From: Thiofaba sp039822285
GTDB lineage: Bacteria > Pseudomonadota > Gammaproteobacteria > Halothiobacillales > Halothiobacillaceae
Length of the DNA: 64,000 nt
Assembly: GCF_039822285.1 (NCBI RefSeq)
Contig: NZ_JBAJEY010000003.1
Span: forward strand, 62,001 to 126,000
Direction of reading: 5' to 3'
Numbering within the stretch: the stretch's first letter is position 1; each line of letters begins with the position of its first letter. Under the pieces are notes generated by a model. That model saw only the letters and a list, made by a program, of their open reading frames with translations. It searched no databases and was not told the DNA's origin. Positions 32,875-41,197 of the stretch are shown piece after piece. Both the position numbers and the translations under genes were made by a program.

Positions 32875-34659
32875 ATGAACGACCTCGCCCGTACCCTATG
32901 GGAAGTGAAATACCGCCAGGCCGGCGAGCGCTCGATCGAAGACAGCTGGAACCGGGTGGCGACCGCCCTCGCAAGCTGCGAGGCGCACGACCGTGACGGC
33001 TGGGCGGCGCGTTTCCGCGCCATCCTGGCGGACTACCGCTTCCTGCCCGGCGGCCGCATCCTGGCCGGGGCCGGCACGGCGCGCAAGGTCACGCTGTTCA
33101 ACTGCTTCGTCATGGGCGTGATCGAGGATTCCATGGACAGCATCTTCCAGGCCCTCAAGGAAGGCGCGCTGACCATGCAGCAGGGCGGCGGCGTAGGCTA
33201 CGATTTCTCCACCCTGCGCCCGATGGGCAGCCAGACGCGCAGCGCGGCCGGCATCGCCACGGGCCCGCTCTCCTTCATGCACGTCTGGGATTCCATGTGC
33301 GCCACCGTGCTCTCTCAAGGCGCCCGGCGCGGGGCGATGATCGCCACCCTGCGTTGTGACCACCCGGACATCGAGGCCTTCATCGACGCCAAGCGCGCCG
33401 CGGGCATCTTGCGCCACTTCAACCTCTCCGTGCAGGTGAGCGACGACTTCCTGCGCGCGGTGGAGGCGGACGCGGACTGGGCGCTGGTATTCCCGGCGGC
33501 CCCCCTCGCCGATGGCCCCGGCGAGACGATCCTGCGCCGCTGGACGGGCACGCAAGGCCCCGTGCCCTGCCGCGTACTCAAGCGGGTTTCCGCCCGCGCC
33601 CTGTGGCAGCGTCTGATGCGCGCCGCCTATGACACCGCCGAACCTGGCGTACTGTTCATCGACCGGATCAACGCCCTCAACAACCTCGGCTGGCGCGAGC
33701 AGATCAGTGCCACCAACCCCTGCGGCGAGGTGCCGCTCCCCCCCTATGGCGCCTGCGACCTCGGTTCGCTCAACCTCACCCGATTCGTGCGCCAGCCCTT
33801 CACCGCACGGGCCCATCTCGACCTGGACGAGCTGGCGCAGGTGACGCAGGTGGCGGTGCGCATGCTCGACAACGTCATCGACCTCTCCCGTTATCCCCTC
33901 GAAGCGCAGCGCGAACAGGCCCAAGGCAGCCGCCGCATCGGCCTTGGCATCACCGGCCTCGGTTCGGCCCTGGTCATGCTCGGCCTACGCTATGACAGCG
34001 AGGCCGGCCGCCAGCACGCAGCCGTCGCCATGCAGACGATACGCGATGCTGCCTACCGCGCCTCCATCGAGCTTGCCCGGGAAAAGGGGCCCTTCCCCTT
34101 CTTCGAACGCGCGGCCTATCTCTCCCGTCCCTTCATCCTCGGCCTGCCGGAGGACGTGTGGGATGGGATCGCCGCCCACGGCCTGCGCAACAGTCACCTG
34201 CTGGCCATTGCCCCGGCCGGCAGCATCAGCCTCTTGGCTGGGAATATCTCCAGCGGGCTGGAGCCGATCTTTGCCGAGCAAGCCGAGCGCGAGGTGCGCG
34301 TGGGACCCGACGAGACCCGCCGCTTCGCGGTCACGGACGATGCGCTGATCCGCTGGCGCGAATTCGGCCATGAGGGCCTGCCGCCAACCTTCGTCACGGC
34401 CGAGGCGGTCGACCCGCGGGATCACCTGCGCATGCAGGCCGCGCTGCAGCCCTTCGTCGACCACTCGATCTCCAAGACCATCAACGTCAGGGAAGACTTC
34501 CCCTTCGAGGCCTTCGCCCGCCTGTACGAAGAAGCCCATGCGCTGGGCCTCAAGGGCTGCACCGTCTTTCGCCCCAATCCGCTGCGCGGCGCCGTCCTGA
34601 CCCCGGTGCACACGGAAGACGACCTGCCCCACCGCTGCGACGTGTGCGTTGCGGCGTGA
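32875..34659 (+). CDS. nrdJ: Adenosylcobalamin-dependent ribonucleotide reductase (class II)
   Basis: Reduces ribonucleotides to deoxyribonucleotides with B12 radical chemistry, independent of oxygen. The 594-residue protein has an active-site cysteine in TLFNCFVMG and the radical cysteine in SATNPCGEVPLPPYGACDLG. It continues with IAPAGSISLLAGNISSGLEP, DHSISKTINVRED, and a C-terminal redox CDVC pair. No N-terminal ATP-cone is present, so it is the short form. The start is 4 bp after the rtcB stop. No cobalamin riboswitch precedes it, so its expression probably depends on the archease-rtcB transcript. Confidence 0.95.
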   Translation: MNDLARTLWEVKYRQAGERSIEDSWNRVATALASCEAHDRDGWAARFRAILADYRFLPGGRILAGAGTARKVTLFNCFVMGVIEDSMDSIFQALKEGALTMQQGGGVGYDFSTLRPMGSQTRSAAGIATGPLSFMHVWDSMCATVLSQGARRGAMIATLRCDHPDIEAFIDAKRAAGILRHFNLSVQVSDDFLRAVEADADWALVFPAAPLADGPGETILRRWTGTQGPVPCRVLKRVSARALWQRLMRAAYDTAEPGVLFIDRINALNNLGWREQISATNPCGEVPLPPYGACDLGSLNLTRFVRQPFTARAHLDLDELAQVTQVAVRMLDNVIDLSRYPLEAQREQAQGSRRIGLGITGLGSALVMLGLRYDSEAGRQHAAVAMQTIRDAAYRASIELAREKGPFPFFERAAYLSRPFILGLPEDVWDGIAAHGLRNSHLLAIAPAGSISLLAGNISSGLEPIFAEQAEREVRVGPDETRRFAVTDDALIRWREFGHEGLPPTFVTAEAVDPRDHLRMQAALQPFVDHSISKTINVREDFPFEAFARLYEEAHALGLKGCTVFRPNPLRGAVLTPVHTEDDLPHRCDVCVAA

Positions 34660-35675
34660 AGCCCCTGTTCCAGACGCATCTGGTCAACGGCCATTTCGGC
34701 GATCCGGTGGTGTACGTCGACTTCCTGTTCGACCGCCGCGCCCTACTGTTTGACCTCGGCACGATCCGCAACCTGCCGCCGCGCAAGATCATGCGGCTGA
34801 CGGACATCTTCGTCAGCCACACCCACATGGACCACTTCAACGACTTCGACTGGCTGGTGCGCCTCTGCCTCGGCCGGCCGGTCACCCTGCGCCTGTACGG
34901 GCCGGAAGGCTTCATCGACCGGGTGGAACACCGCCTGCGCGGCTACACCTGGAACCTCGCAGCGGGCTACGTGGAGAGTCTTACCCTCGTCGTGACCGAG
35001 CTGCACGAAGGCGAGCGGGGACGCGCAGCCCGCTTCGAATGCCGCCACAACTTCACCCGCGAGGCCGAAGGGACCGTCGAGCTGCCCGGCAACGTGCTGC
35101 TGCAGGCCCCCGGGTTCCGCGTGCGCGCCACCCTCCTCGACCATGGCATCCCCTGTCTTGCCTTCGCCCTCGAAGAGCAGCGCCACATCAGCGTGCGCAA
35201 GAACCGCCTCGCCGAGCTTGGGCTCTCCACCGGCCCGTGGCTCAAGGGACTCAAGCAAGCGGTACTTCAGGACGCCCCGGATGACACCCCGATCCTGCTC
35301 GATGACGGCCGCACCCTCCCCCTTGGCCGCCTGCGCGACGCCATCATCGACGTCACCCCCGGCTCCAAGACCGCCTACGTGGTGGACTGCGCCTACACAC
35401 CGGAAAACCGCACGCGCATCATCGAGCTGGCCCGTGACGCAGACGAGCTGTACATCGAGGCGGCCTTCACCGCCGCCGATGCCAGCCACGCGGCGAACAA
35501 GCAGCACCTGACCGGGATGCAGGCCGGACAGCTTGGCCGCGCAGCCGGGGTGAAGCGCCTGCACCCCATTCACTGCTCCCCGCGCTACCAGGATCAGGGG
35601 GGAGACCCGGTGGGCGAGGCCCTGCGGGCATTCGCGGGGGAAGTAGGGATGGGGCGTTTGAGATTCGAGAAATGA
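34656..35675 (+). CDS. RNase Z-like metallo-beta-lactamase-fold hydrolase
   Basis: A 339-residue MBL-fold protein of the RNase Z/ElaC-like group. The metal-binding motif is SHTHMDHFNDFDWL, with further ligands in LLDHGIPCLAFALEE, VDCAYTPENR and the C-terminal PIHCSPRYQ, which resembles the HFSxRY end of RNase Z. The GTG at 34656 overlaps the nrdJ stop in a GTGA arrangement; a second GTG exists at 34644. It is long for bacterial RNase Z and may act on another RNA or on a phosphodiester metabolite. The overlap indicates translation coupling to nrdJ. Confidence 0.83.
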   Translation: MKPLFQTHLVNGHFGDPVVYVDFLFDRRALLFDLGTIRNLPPRKIMRLTDIFVSHTHMDHFNDFDWLVRLCLGRPVTLRLYGPEGFIDRVEHRLRGYTWNLAAGYVESLTLVVTELHEGERGRAARFECRHNFTREAEGTVELPGNVLLQAPGFRVRATLLDHGIPCLAFALEEQRHISVRKNRLAELGLSTGPWLKGLKQAVLQDAPDDTPILLDDGRTLPLGRLRDAIIDVTPGSKTAYVVDCAYTPENRTRIIELARDADELYIEAAFTAADASHAANKQHLTGMQAGQLGRAAGVKRLHPIHCSPRYQDQGGDPVGEALRAFAGEVGMGRLRFEK

Positions 35676-35880
35676 AGGTTTTCTGGACACTCCAGAGCGG
35701 AACGAAGGGAGGGCTCCCCCTTGGGGCCGCCCTGGCCTGGCCTGCGGAAGCCGGGTGAATGGGCCAAGGATGGCCCATTCAGCCCTGTCGTGACAGGATG
35801 TCACGTCAGGGCGGCCCGGCTGGAGCAGGTCAGGCCAGGGTTTGCCCGAAGGGCCGGCCCCGCGGGGGCGTGTTCTTTGG

Positions 35881-35912
35881 GTTACTTTTCTTGCACGAGC
35901 AAGAAAAGTAAC
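35881..35912. terminator. Perfect 13-bp hairpin, possible bidirectional terminator
   Basis: GTTACTTTTCTTG and its exact complement flank the loop CACGAG. The A/T-rich arms give short T-runs within the stem on both strands. It lies between convergent genes (the RNase Z-like gene and copB), where a bidirectional terminator would be expected, but it may equally be the core of an interspersed repeat. Confidence 0.45.
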
Positions 35913-36273
35913 TCGCCCGCTTGCACGGGTGCATGTTCGAAGAAACAAGCTTCAAAGCGGGCGAAAAACCACTTCAACGGTTGTTCAAAGCCGCTTGGGG
36001 ATAGGCTTGTAGGGCTGTTTCGCCCGCCTCCAAGGTTGGGACTTCGTCGAGTCGCTCGTTGTGGCGGGCGAGCCCCTTTTCTTGTTCGCGTTCGATGCGG
36101 GGCGAAAAGAACGCGCCCCCGCAAGGCCGCCCTTCGGGTTCCCGTGCTGCCAGGCCGTTCAAGGGGGCCGCTTTGACGGGGCATCCTGCCCCGGCAAAGC
36201 TGAACCGGCCCTCCTTGGCCGGTTCACCCCCTTGCCCAACCTGGCATCACGGCGGCCTTGAGGGGGAATTTTT

Positions 36274-36396
36274 CCCTCACCCCCGCCGCCCCCTCTCCCG
36301 CTTGCGGGAACTCTCGACGGCCGCACCCCGAAGGGGCTTCCGGCATGGAGGCCGGAAAGGACGGAGAGGGGAAACCAAGGGCCGGGGGTGAGGGCC
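36274..36396. repeat. Pair of CT-rich palindromic repeats next to copB
   Basis: At 36274-36310 CCCTCACCCCC is followed by CCCCTCTCCCGC and TTGCGGGAA, the same design as the copy at 11197. At 36364-36396 a related copy appears in the opposite orientation (GGAGAGGGG... GGGGGTGAGGG). The pair ends just before the copB stop codon. Confidence 0.65.
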
Positions 36397-36409
36397 CCCC
36401 CCCTCGTAC

Positions 36410-38440
36410 TCACGCCACTCTGCGCAGCACGGCCACGCGACGCCCAAGGAGCCGCGCATTGATCGCCACAATCACCGTGCTCAGCGACATCAGCACCGCC
36501 CCCACCGCCGGGCTCAGCAGCAGCCCCCAAGCCGCAGCTACGCCTGCTGCGAGGGGCATGGCCACCACGTTGTAGCCCGTGGCCCACAACAGGTTCTGAG
36601 CCATTTTGGCGTAGGTGGCGCGGGCCAGCCCCAGGATGGCCACCACATCGCGAGGATCGTTGCGCACCAGCACGATGTCGGCCGACTCGATGGCCACGTC
36701 GGCGCCCGCCCCCACGGCGATGCCAAGATCAGCCTGGGCCAGCGCCGGCGCATCGTTGACCCCGTCGCCCACCATCGCCACCCTCAGCCCGCGCGCCTGC
36801 ACCTCGCGGATCTTGGCCGCTTTCTGCCCGGGCAGCACCTCGGCGAAGAACTCGTCCAACCCCAGTTCGTCGGCCACCTCCTCCGCCACCGTCCGGGAAT
36901 CACCGGTCAGCATCATGCAGCGGATGCCCATGCGCTTGAGCGCGGCCACCGCCTCACGCGATTCGGGGTGCACCACGTCGGCGAGGGCGATGGCGGCAAG
37001 GAGGCGTCCGTCGATCAACAGGAACACCACCGTCCGGCCCTGACCAGCGAGTTCCGCAAGACGCGGATGACGGACCTCGATGCCAGCCTCGCGCACGTAA
37101 CCTGCGCCGACCACGGCCACCTTGTGACCTTCCACCACGGCCTCGGCCCCCTGCCCGGTGAGGTTCCGGAAACCGGTCGCCTGCGGCCATTCCATGCCAC
37201 GGTCCTTGGCGGCGCGAGTGATGCCGCGGGCGATGGGATGCTCCGAGGGGCTCTCCAGCGCCGCCGCCAGACGCAGGCAGGACGCCTCGTCCAGATCGCC
37301 CAGGGGAACCACCTCGCTGACCCCGAAGCGGCCCTCGGTCAGGGTGCCGGTCTTGTCGAACACCACGGCCCCGAGGTTGCGCGCCCGCTCGAAGGCGGCC
37401 CGATCACGGATCAAGAGCCCCTGACTGGCGGCGAGGCTGGTGCTCATCGCCACCACCAGAGGCACCGCAAGGCCCAAGGCATGCGGGCAGGTGATGACCA
37501 TGACCGTCACCGCACGCTCGATGGCGAAGGCCAGATCGCGTCCGAGGACGACCCAGACCAGCAGGGTCAGAGTGCCGCCCGCCAGCGCGATGATGGTGAG
37601 CCACAGGGCCGCCCGGTTCGCCAGATCCTGGCTGCGCGAGCGTGACGCCTGGGCGCGGCGCACCATGTCCATCACTTGGGCAAGGTAGGTCTCACCCCCC
37701 GTCTTGCGGATCTCCAGGGTGAGCGCCCCCTCACCGTTGACCGAGCCGCCGATGACCGCCTCGCCCTCGCCCCGCTCCACCGGCCGCGACTCGCCGGTGA
37801 GCATGGACTCGTCCAGACTGCTGCGCCCGCTCACGATCACACCGTCCGTGGGCACCCGCTCCCCCGGGCGGACCAGCACGCGGTCGCCTGGCCTCAATGC
37901 ACCCCGCGGCACCTCCTCCATCTGACCATCGTCCCGCAGCCGATGGGCCTCGACAGGCAGCAGCCGTACTAACGCCTCCAAGGCGCTTGAGGCCCCCATC
38001 ACCGCGCGCATCTCGATCCAGTGACCGAGCAGCATGATGTCGATCAGGGTCGCGAGTTCCCAGTAGAAGTCCATGCCCGGAAGGCCAAACACCACCGCCG
38101 TCGAGTAGAGCCAGGCCGTGGTGATCGCGACGCCGATCAGGGTCATCATGCCCGGCAAGCGCCCGGCGATCTCCCCGACCAGCCCCTTCAGAAAGGGCCA
38201 GCCGCCGTAGAGATAGACGATGCTGGCGAGAGCGAACAGGGCCAGATGATCGCCCGCGAAGGCCAGTAAGGGAGGGCGTCCAAGCAGGTGCCAGAACGGG
38301 CCCGAAAGCGCGAGGATAGGCAGGGTCAGCGCCAGGGAAACCCAAAACCTGCGCTGGAAGTCCTCCACCCCGTGGGCATGATGTCCAGCGTGAGCGGCTG
38401 CATGATGGTGATGATGCTGGGGATGGACATGCGCGTGCAT
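36410..38440 (-). CDS. copB: CopB-type heavy-metal P1B ATPase
   Basis: A 676-residue metal-exporting P-type ATPase of the inner membrane. The intramembrane metal motif is CPH (VITCPHALGLAVPL), which defines the CopB/P1B-3 group associated with Cu(II) or Cu(I)/Ag. The N-terminus has no HMA domain but a His-rich tail (MHAHVHPQHHHHHAAAHAGH). Other motifs are TGES in the actuator domain, the phosphorylation site DKTGTLTEG, SEHPIARGI in the nucleotide-binding domain, and GDGVNDAPALAQADLG. GGGAGG lies 7 nt before the ATG. No copper regulator or chaperone is adjacent. Confidence 0.94.
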   Translation of the reverse strand: MHAHVHPQHHHHHAAAHAGHHAHGVEDFQRRFWVSLALTLPILALSGPFWHLLGRPPLLAFAGDHLALFALASIVYLYGGWPFLKGLVGEIAGRLPGMMTLIGVAITTAWLYSTAVVFGLPGMDFYWELATLIDIMLLGHWIEMRAVMGASSALEALVRLLPVEAHRLRDDGQMEEVPRGALRPGDRVLVRPGERVPTDGVIVSGRSSLDESMLTGESRPVERGEGEAVIGGSVNGEGALTLEIRKTGGETYLAQVMDMVRRAQASRSRSQDLANRAALWLTIIALAGGTLTLLVWVVLGRDLAFAIERAVTVMVITCPHALGLAVPLVVAMSTSLAASQGLLIRDRAAFERARNLGAVVFDKTGTLTEGRFGVSEVVPLGDLDEASCLRLAAALESPSEHPIARGITRAAKDRGMEWPQATGFRNLTGQGAEAVVEGHKVAVVGAGYVREAGIEVRHPRLAELAGQGRTVVFLLIDGRLLAAIALADVVHPESREAVAALKRMGIRCMMLTGDSRTVAEEVADELGLDEFFAEVLPGQKAAKIREVQARGLRVAMVGDGVNDAPALAQADLGIAVGAGADVAIESADIVLVRNDPRDVVAILGLARATYAKMAQNLLWATGYNVVAMPLAAGVAAAWGLLLSPAVGAVLMSLSTVIVAINARLLGRRVAVLRRVA

Positions 38441-38504
38441 GGACGATCCTCCCAGGAGGGAATGCCCAGAGCATAGGCCACGCGGAAGGCCCGCGCCGTC
38501 CGCC

Positions 38505-40325
38505 TCAGCTCAGCAGATGCAGCTTGAAGTGGTGGTGCACCAGGCGCTTGAAGCGCTCCACCGTGCGCAGGGCATCGCGCAAAAGATCCCGCTCGAAGTG
38601 GTCGAGCCTCTGCGGGGCGATGTGGCTGTCGGTGGCGGGCCGTCCCGCGCTCACGTCCTCCAGCATGGCGGCAAGCCGCAGGCTCTGCAGGAAGTCATAG
38701 GCCCCCGCAAGGTCGCGGGCGAAGGCCGGCTCGAAACGCCCCAGCTCGCGCAGGCGCTCGATCCGCTCGAAGGTGTTGGTCTCATCGATGCCCACCTCCA
38801 GGGCATAGACCCGCACGCCATGCATGATCGGGAACAGGCCGCCCTTTTTCAGGTCCAGCTCGCCGCGGTGCTCCCCCTTCTCCAGCACAAAGCCTGAGAA
38901 AACACCCAACGGGGTTTCGAAGGCCAAGACCTGGGCCGCCATGCGCGCCAGCACGGTGGGATGTGCGGCCAACTGCGCATGCAACTCGGCGCGCATCGCC
39001 TGCACAAGCTCGCCCCGGCCCGCCACGGCGCGCGCGTCGGCCAGCATCGCCAGCCGCAGCAGGGCCTCACCCTCGGGCTTCGCCACGGCTTGGCGAATCA
39101 TGTCCGTCAGGCCATCGACCGGCCGCCGCCAGAGCGGGTTGCTCGCCATGATCCCGCCCGGGCAACGCGGCAGGCCGAGCCGCTCCAAGGCCTCCACCAG
39201 CCGCTCGGCCGCCTCCCCGGCCATGTCTTCATCGACCCCCGCCGCCAGCAGCAGGCCGTTGTCCTGGTCGGTGCGCAACAGTTGCTCGCCCCGCCCCTCG
39301 CTGCCCATCAGGAACAGGCAGCTCGTATCCCGTAGCCCCTGCGGGGCAACCAAGCCCCACACCTTGGCGTACAGCTTGGCGTTCAACTCGCTCACCCAGG
39401 CACTGATATGCCGCGCCCGCACCCCTCGCCCGTGCAGGCCGCGCACCAGTTCGACCAGATGTTCACCGACCCCCTGAAGATCATCGATGCAGCTTGCGCG
39501 CTCGATCTCGCGGTCCAGCAGCGGAGCATGGCTGGCCACAAGGCTCAGGATGTCCTTCTGCCGCACAAGGCCCGCCGAGCCATCCGCCCGCCAGACCACC
39601 AGCTGGCTGATGTGGTGGCGCAGCATCCGCTGCAGGGCGGCAAAGAGGTCGTCCGAGGCCGCCAGTGCCACCAGGGGGCGCCGGGCCTCGAGCAGCGCCC
39701 CCGGATCGTCGGCCTGCGCCAGCGCGGCGACCACATCGCTCTGGGTCAGCAGACCGAAGCCCGCGACCTCATCCTCCACCAGAAGCGCCTTCGCCCCCGC
39801 AGTGTGCAGGGCGCGGGCCGCCTCGCGCAGGGTCACGGGGGCTTGGAGGCGAGGCAGCGGCTGCAACGCCAGCTCCGACAGACGGGTGTGCAGCAGCAGG
39901 GTCAGCTCCCCCTGCGCATGGGCCTTGGCCCGGGCCCGGCGCTTGGTCTCAAGATCCTCCCGGTAGAAGTTCAGGAAGGCCGGATACTGCTCGCCCAGGG
40001 CATGGAAGACGTGCGCGGGCAACCAGTGGGCGATCAGTTCCTCCTCCACCACAAGCAGGCCGGGCTGCGTGCCCGCAAGCAGCCCGGACGCCCCCACGGC
40101 CTCGCCCGGACCGTGGAGGACATCCCCCTCGCCATCCAGATGCTCCCGTACCACGCCCTTGACGATGATCCACAGCCCCGTGGCCTGCTCCCCCACCTCG
40201 GCCAGCCGCTCGCCGCGTGGGGCGTAGACAATATCCAGCGCCGCCGCCGCGCGCGCGCGCAAGTCTTGTGGCAAGCGGTCGAAGGGCGGGATCGTGGAAA
40301 GCACCGAAGGATCGAGGAGGTTCAT
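38505..40325 (-). CDS. cNMP-binding/CBS/DUF294 nucleotidyltransferase-like protein
   Basis: A 606-residue soluble signalling protein. Domains in order: a Crp-like cyclic-nucleotide-binding domain (about residues 10-125, GERLAEVGEQATGLWIIVKG), a pair of CBS domains (about 150-270, VTLREAARALHTAGAKALLV and HHISQLVVW), and a DUF294 nucleotidyltransferase domain with GSEGRGEQLLRTDQDNGLLL, the GS-x-D-Q-D active-site type of GlnD/GlnE-like enzymes. A DUF294 C-terminal substrate-binding domain ends the protein. The ATG at 40325 gives MNLLDPSVLSTIPPFDRLP. The target and effector are unknown. Confidence 0.87.
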   Translation of the reverse strand: MNLLDPSVLSTIPPFDRLPQDLRARAAAALDIVYAPRGERLAEVGEQATGLWIIVKGVVREHLDGEGDVLHGPGEAVGASGLLAGTQPGLLVVEEELIAHWLPAHVFHALGEQYPAFLNFYREDLETKRRARAKAHAQGELTLLLHTRLSELALQPLPRLQAPVTLREAARALHTAGAKALLVEDEVAGFGLLTQSDVVAALAQADDPGALLEARRPLVALAASDDLFAALQRMLRHHISQLVVWRADGSAGLVRQKDILSLVASHAPLLDREIERASCIDDLQGVGEHLVELVRGLHGRGVRARHISAWVSELNAKLYAKVWGLVAPQGLRDTSCLFLMGSEGRGEQLLRTDQDNGLLLAAGVDEDMAGEAAERLVEALERLGLPRCPGGIMASNPLWRRPVDGLTDMIRQAVAKPEGEALLRLAMLADARAVAGRGELVQAMRAELHAQLAAHPTVLARMAAQVLAFETPLGVFSGFVLEKGEHRGELDLKKGGLFPIMHGVRVYALEVGIDETNTFERIERLRELGRFEPAFARDLAGAYDFLQSLRLAAMLEDVSAGRPATDSHIAPQRLDHFERDLLRDALRTVERFKRLVHHHFKLHLLS

Positions 40326-40472
40326 GGTTCCAGCCTCTCGAATGAATGCAAACCACAGCATAACCTCAAGCGCATGGCCACGCTTCATTCCCTCCCAATC
40401 GGCGAACCTTCCCCCATGGGCGTGCCGTCATGGCACGATGGCCTATGCTTGGAGAAGCCTAGGATTTCGCCC

Positions 40473-41195
40473 ATGAACGCCCCTCCCCCCACCGAACCTG
40501 TCTTCATCGCCCGCGGCCTGACCAAGACCTACCGCATGGGGGAGGTGGAGGTGCAGGCCTTGCGCGGGATTGACCTGGAGCTTTTCCGCGGGGAGCTGGT
40601 GGTGCTGCTCGGGCCTTCGGGCAGCGGCAAATCGACCCTGCTCAATATCCTCGGTGGGCTGGATACGCCCAGCAGCGGGGAGGTCTTCTACCTTGGCCAG
40701 CGGCTCAGCGGCGCTTCGGAAGCCGAGCTGACGCGCTTTCGGCGCGAGCATGTGGGCTTTGTATTCCAGTTCTACAACCTCATCCCCAGCCTCACCGTGC
40801 GCGAAAACGTGGCGGCGGTGACGGAGATTGCGCCCTCCCCCATGCCACCCGAGGAGGCGCTGAAACTGGTGGGCCTGGGTGAGCGGCTGGACCACTTCCC
40901 GGCCCAGCTCTCCGGCGGGGAGCAGCAGCGGGTGGCCATTGCCCGCGCCATTGCCAAGAACCCTTCCGTGCTGTTGTGCGACGAGCCGACCGGGGCGTTG
41001 GACTCGGCCACCGGGGTGGTGGTGCTGGAGGCGCTGGAGAAGGTGAACCGCGAGCTTGGCACACTCACCGTGCTCATCACCCACAACGCGGGGATTGCGG
41101 CCATGGCCGACCGGGTGATCCGCCTCTCCGACGGCCGCATCGCGGAGGTCCGTGCCAATCCTCTGCGCAAGCCTGCCCGTGAATTGAGCTGGTAG
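40473..41195 (+). CDS. ABC exporter ATP-binding subunit (MacB/LolD/DevA-like)
   Basis: A 240-residue ATPase: Walker A GPSGSGKSTLLNILGGLD (about residue 43), Q-loop QFYNLIPSLT, signature LSGGEQQRVAIARA, and Walker B VLLCDEPTGALD. The short MNAPPPTEPVFIARGLTKTY start at 40473 is used because the open frame upstream is the antisense of the DUF294 gene. Two bases separate it from the permease start. With the permease and the membrane-fusion protein it forms a three-gene exporter of the DevBCA/MacAB type. The substrate is not evident. Confidence 0.9.
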   Translation: MNAPPPTEPVFIARGLTKTYRMGEVEVQALRGIDLELFRGELVVLLGPSGSGKSTLLNILGGLDTPSSGEVFYLGQRLSGASEAELTRFRREHVGFVFQFYNLIPSLTVRENVAAVTEIAPSPMPPEEALKLVGLGERLDHFPAQLSGGEQQRVAIARAIAKNPSVLLCDEPTGALDSATGVVVLEALEKVNRELGTLTVLITHNAGIAAMADRVIRLSDGRIAEVRANPLRKPARELSW

Positions 41196-41197
41196 GG

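Larger units (their letters stand above)
35676..36409. repeat. Gene-free repeat mosaic between the RNase Z-like and copB genes
   Basis: About 730 bp with no supportable gene. It contains an 11-bp perfect hairpin (TGAATGGGCCA, 35756-35781), a 13-bp perfect hairpin GTTACTTTTCTTG / CAAGAAAAGTAAC with a 6-nt loop (35881-35912), and several GGGCGAAA/TTCGCCC arms between 35959 and 36105. Runs of open frame exist on both strands, but their products look like translated repeats (Arg/Pro/Ser-rich). This looks like a composite of interspersed non-coding elements; the hairpins could also end the rtcB-nrdJ transcript. Confidence 0.7.

Noticed and set aside
32860..32880. Cobalamin riboswitch before nrdJ
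   Set aside because: Only 4 bp separate rtcB and nrdJ, so there is no room for the element, and no B12-box was seen upstream of archease.
35721..36176. 151-codon open frame in the repeat mosaic
   Set aside because: Its product is Arg/Pro/Ser-rich, includes the translated hairpins, and both strands are open; such frames are common translations of interspersed repeats.
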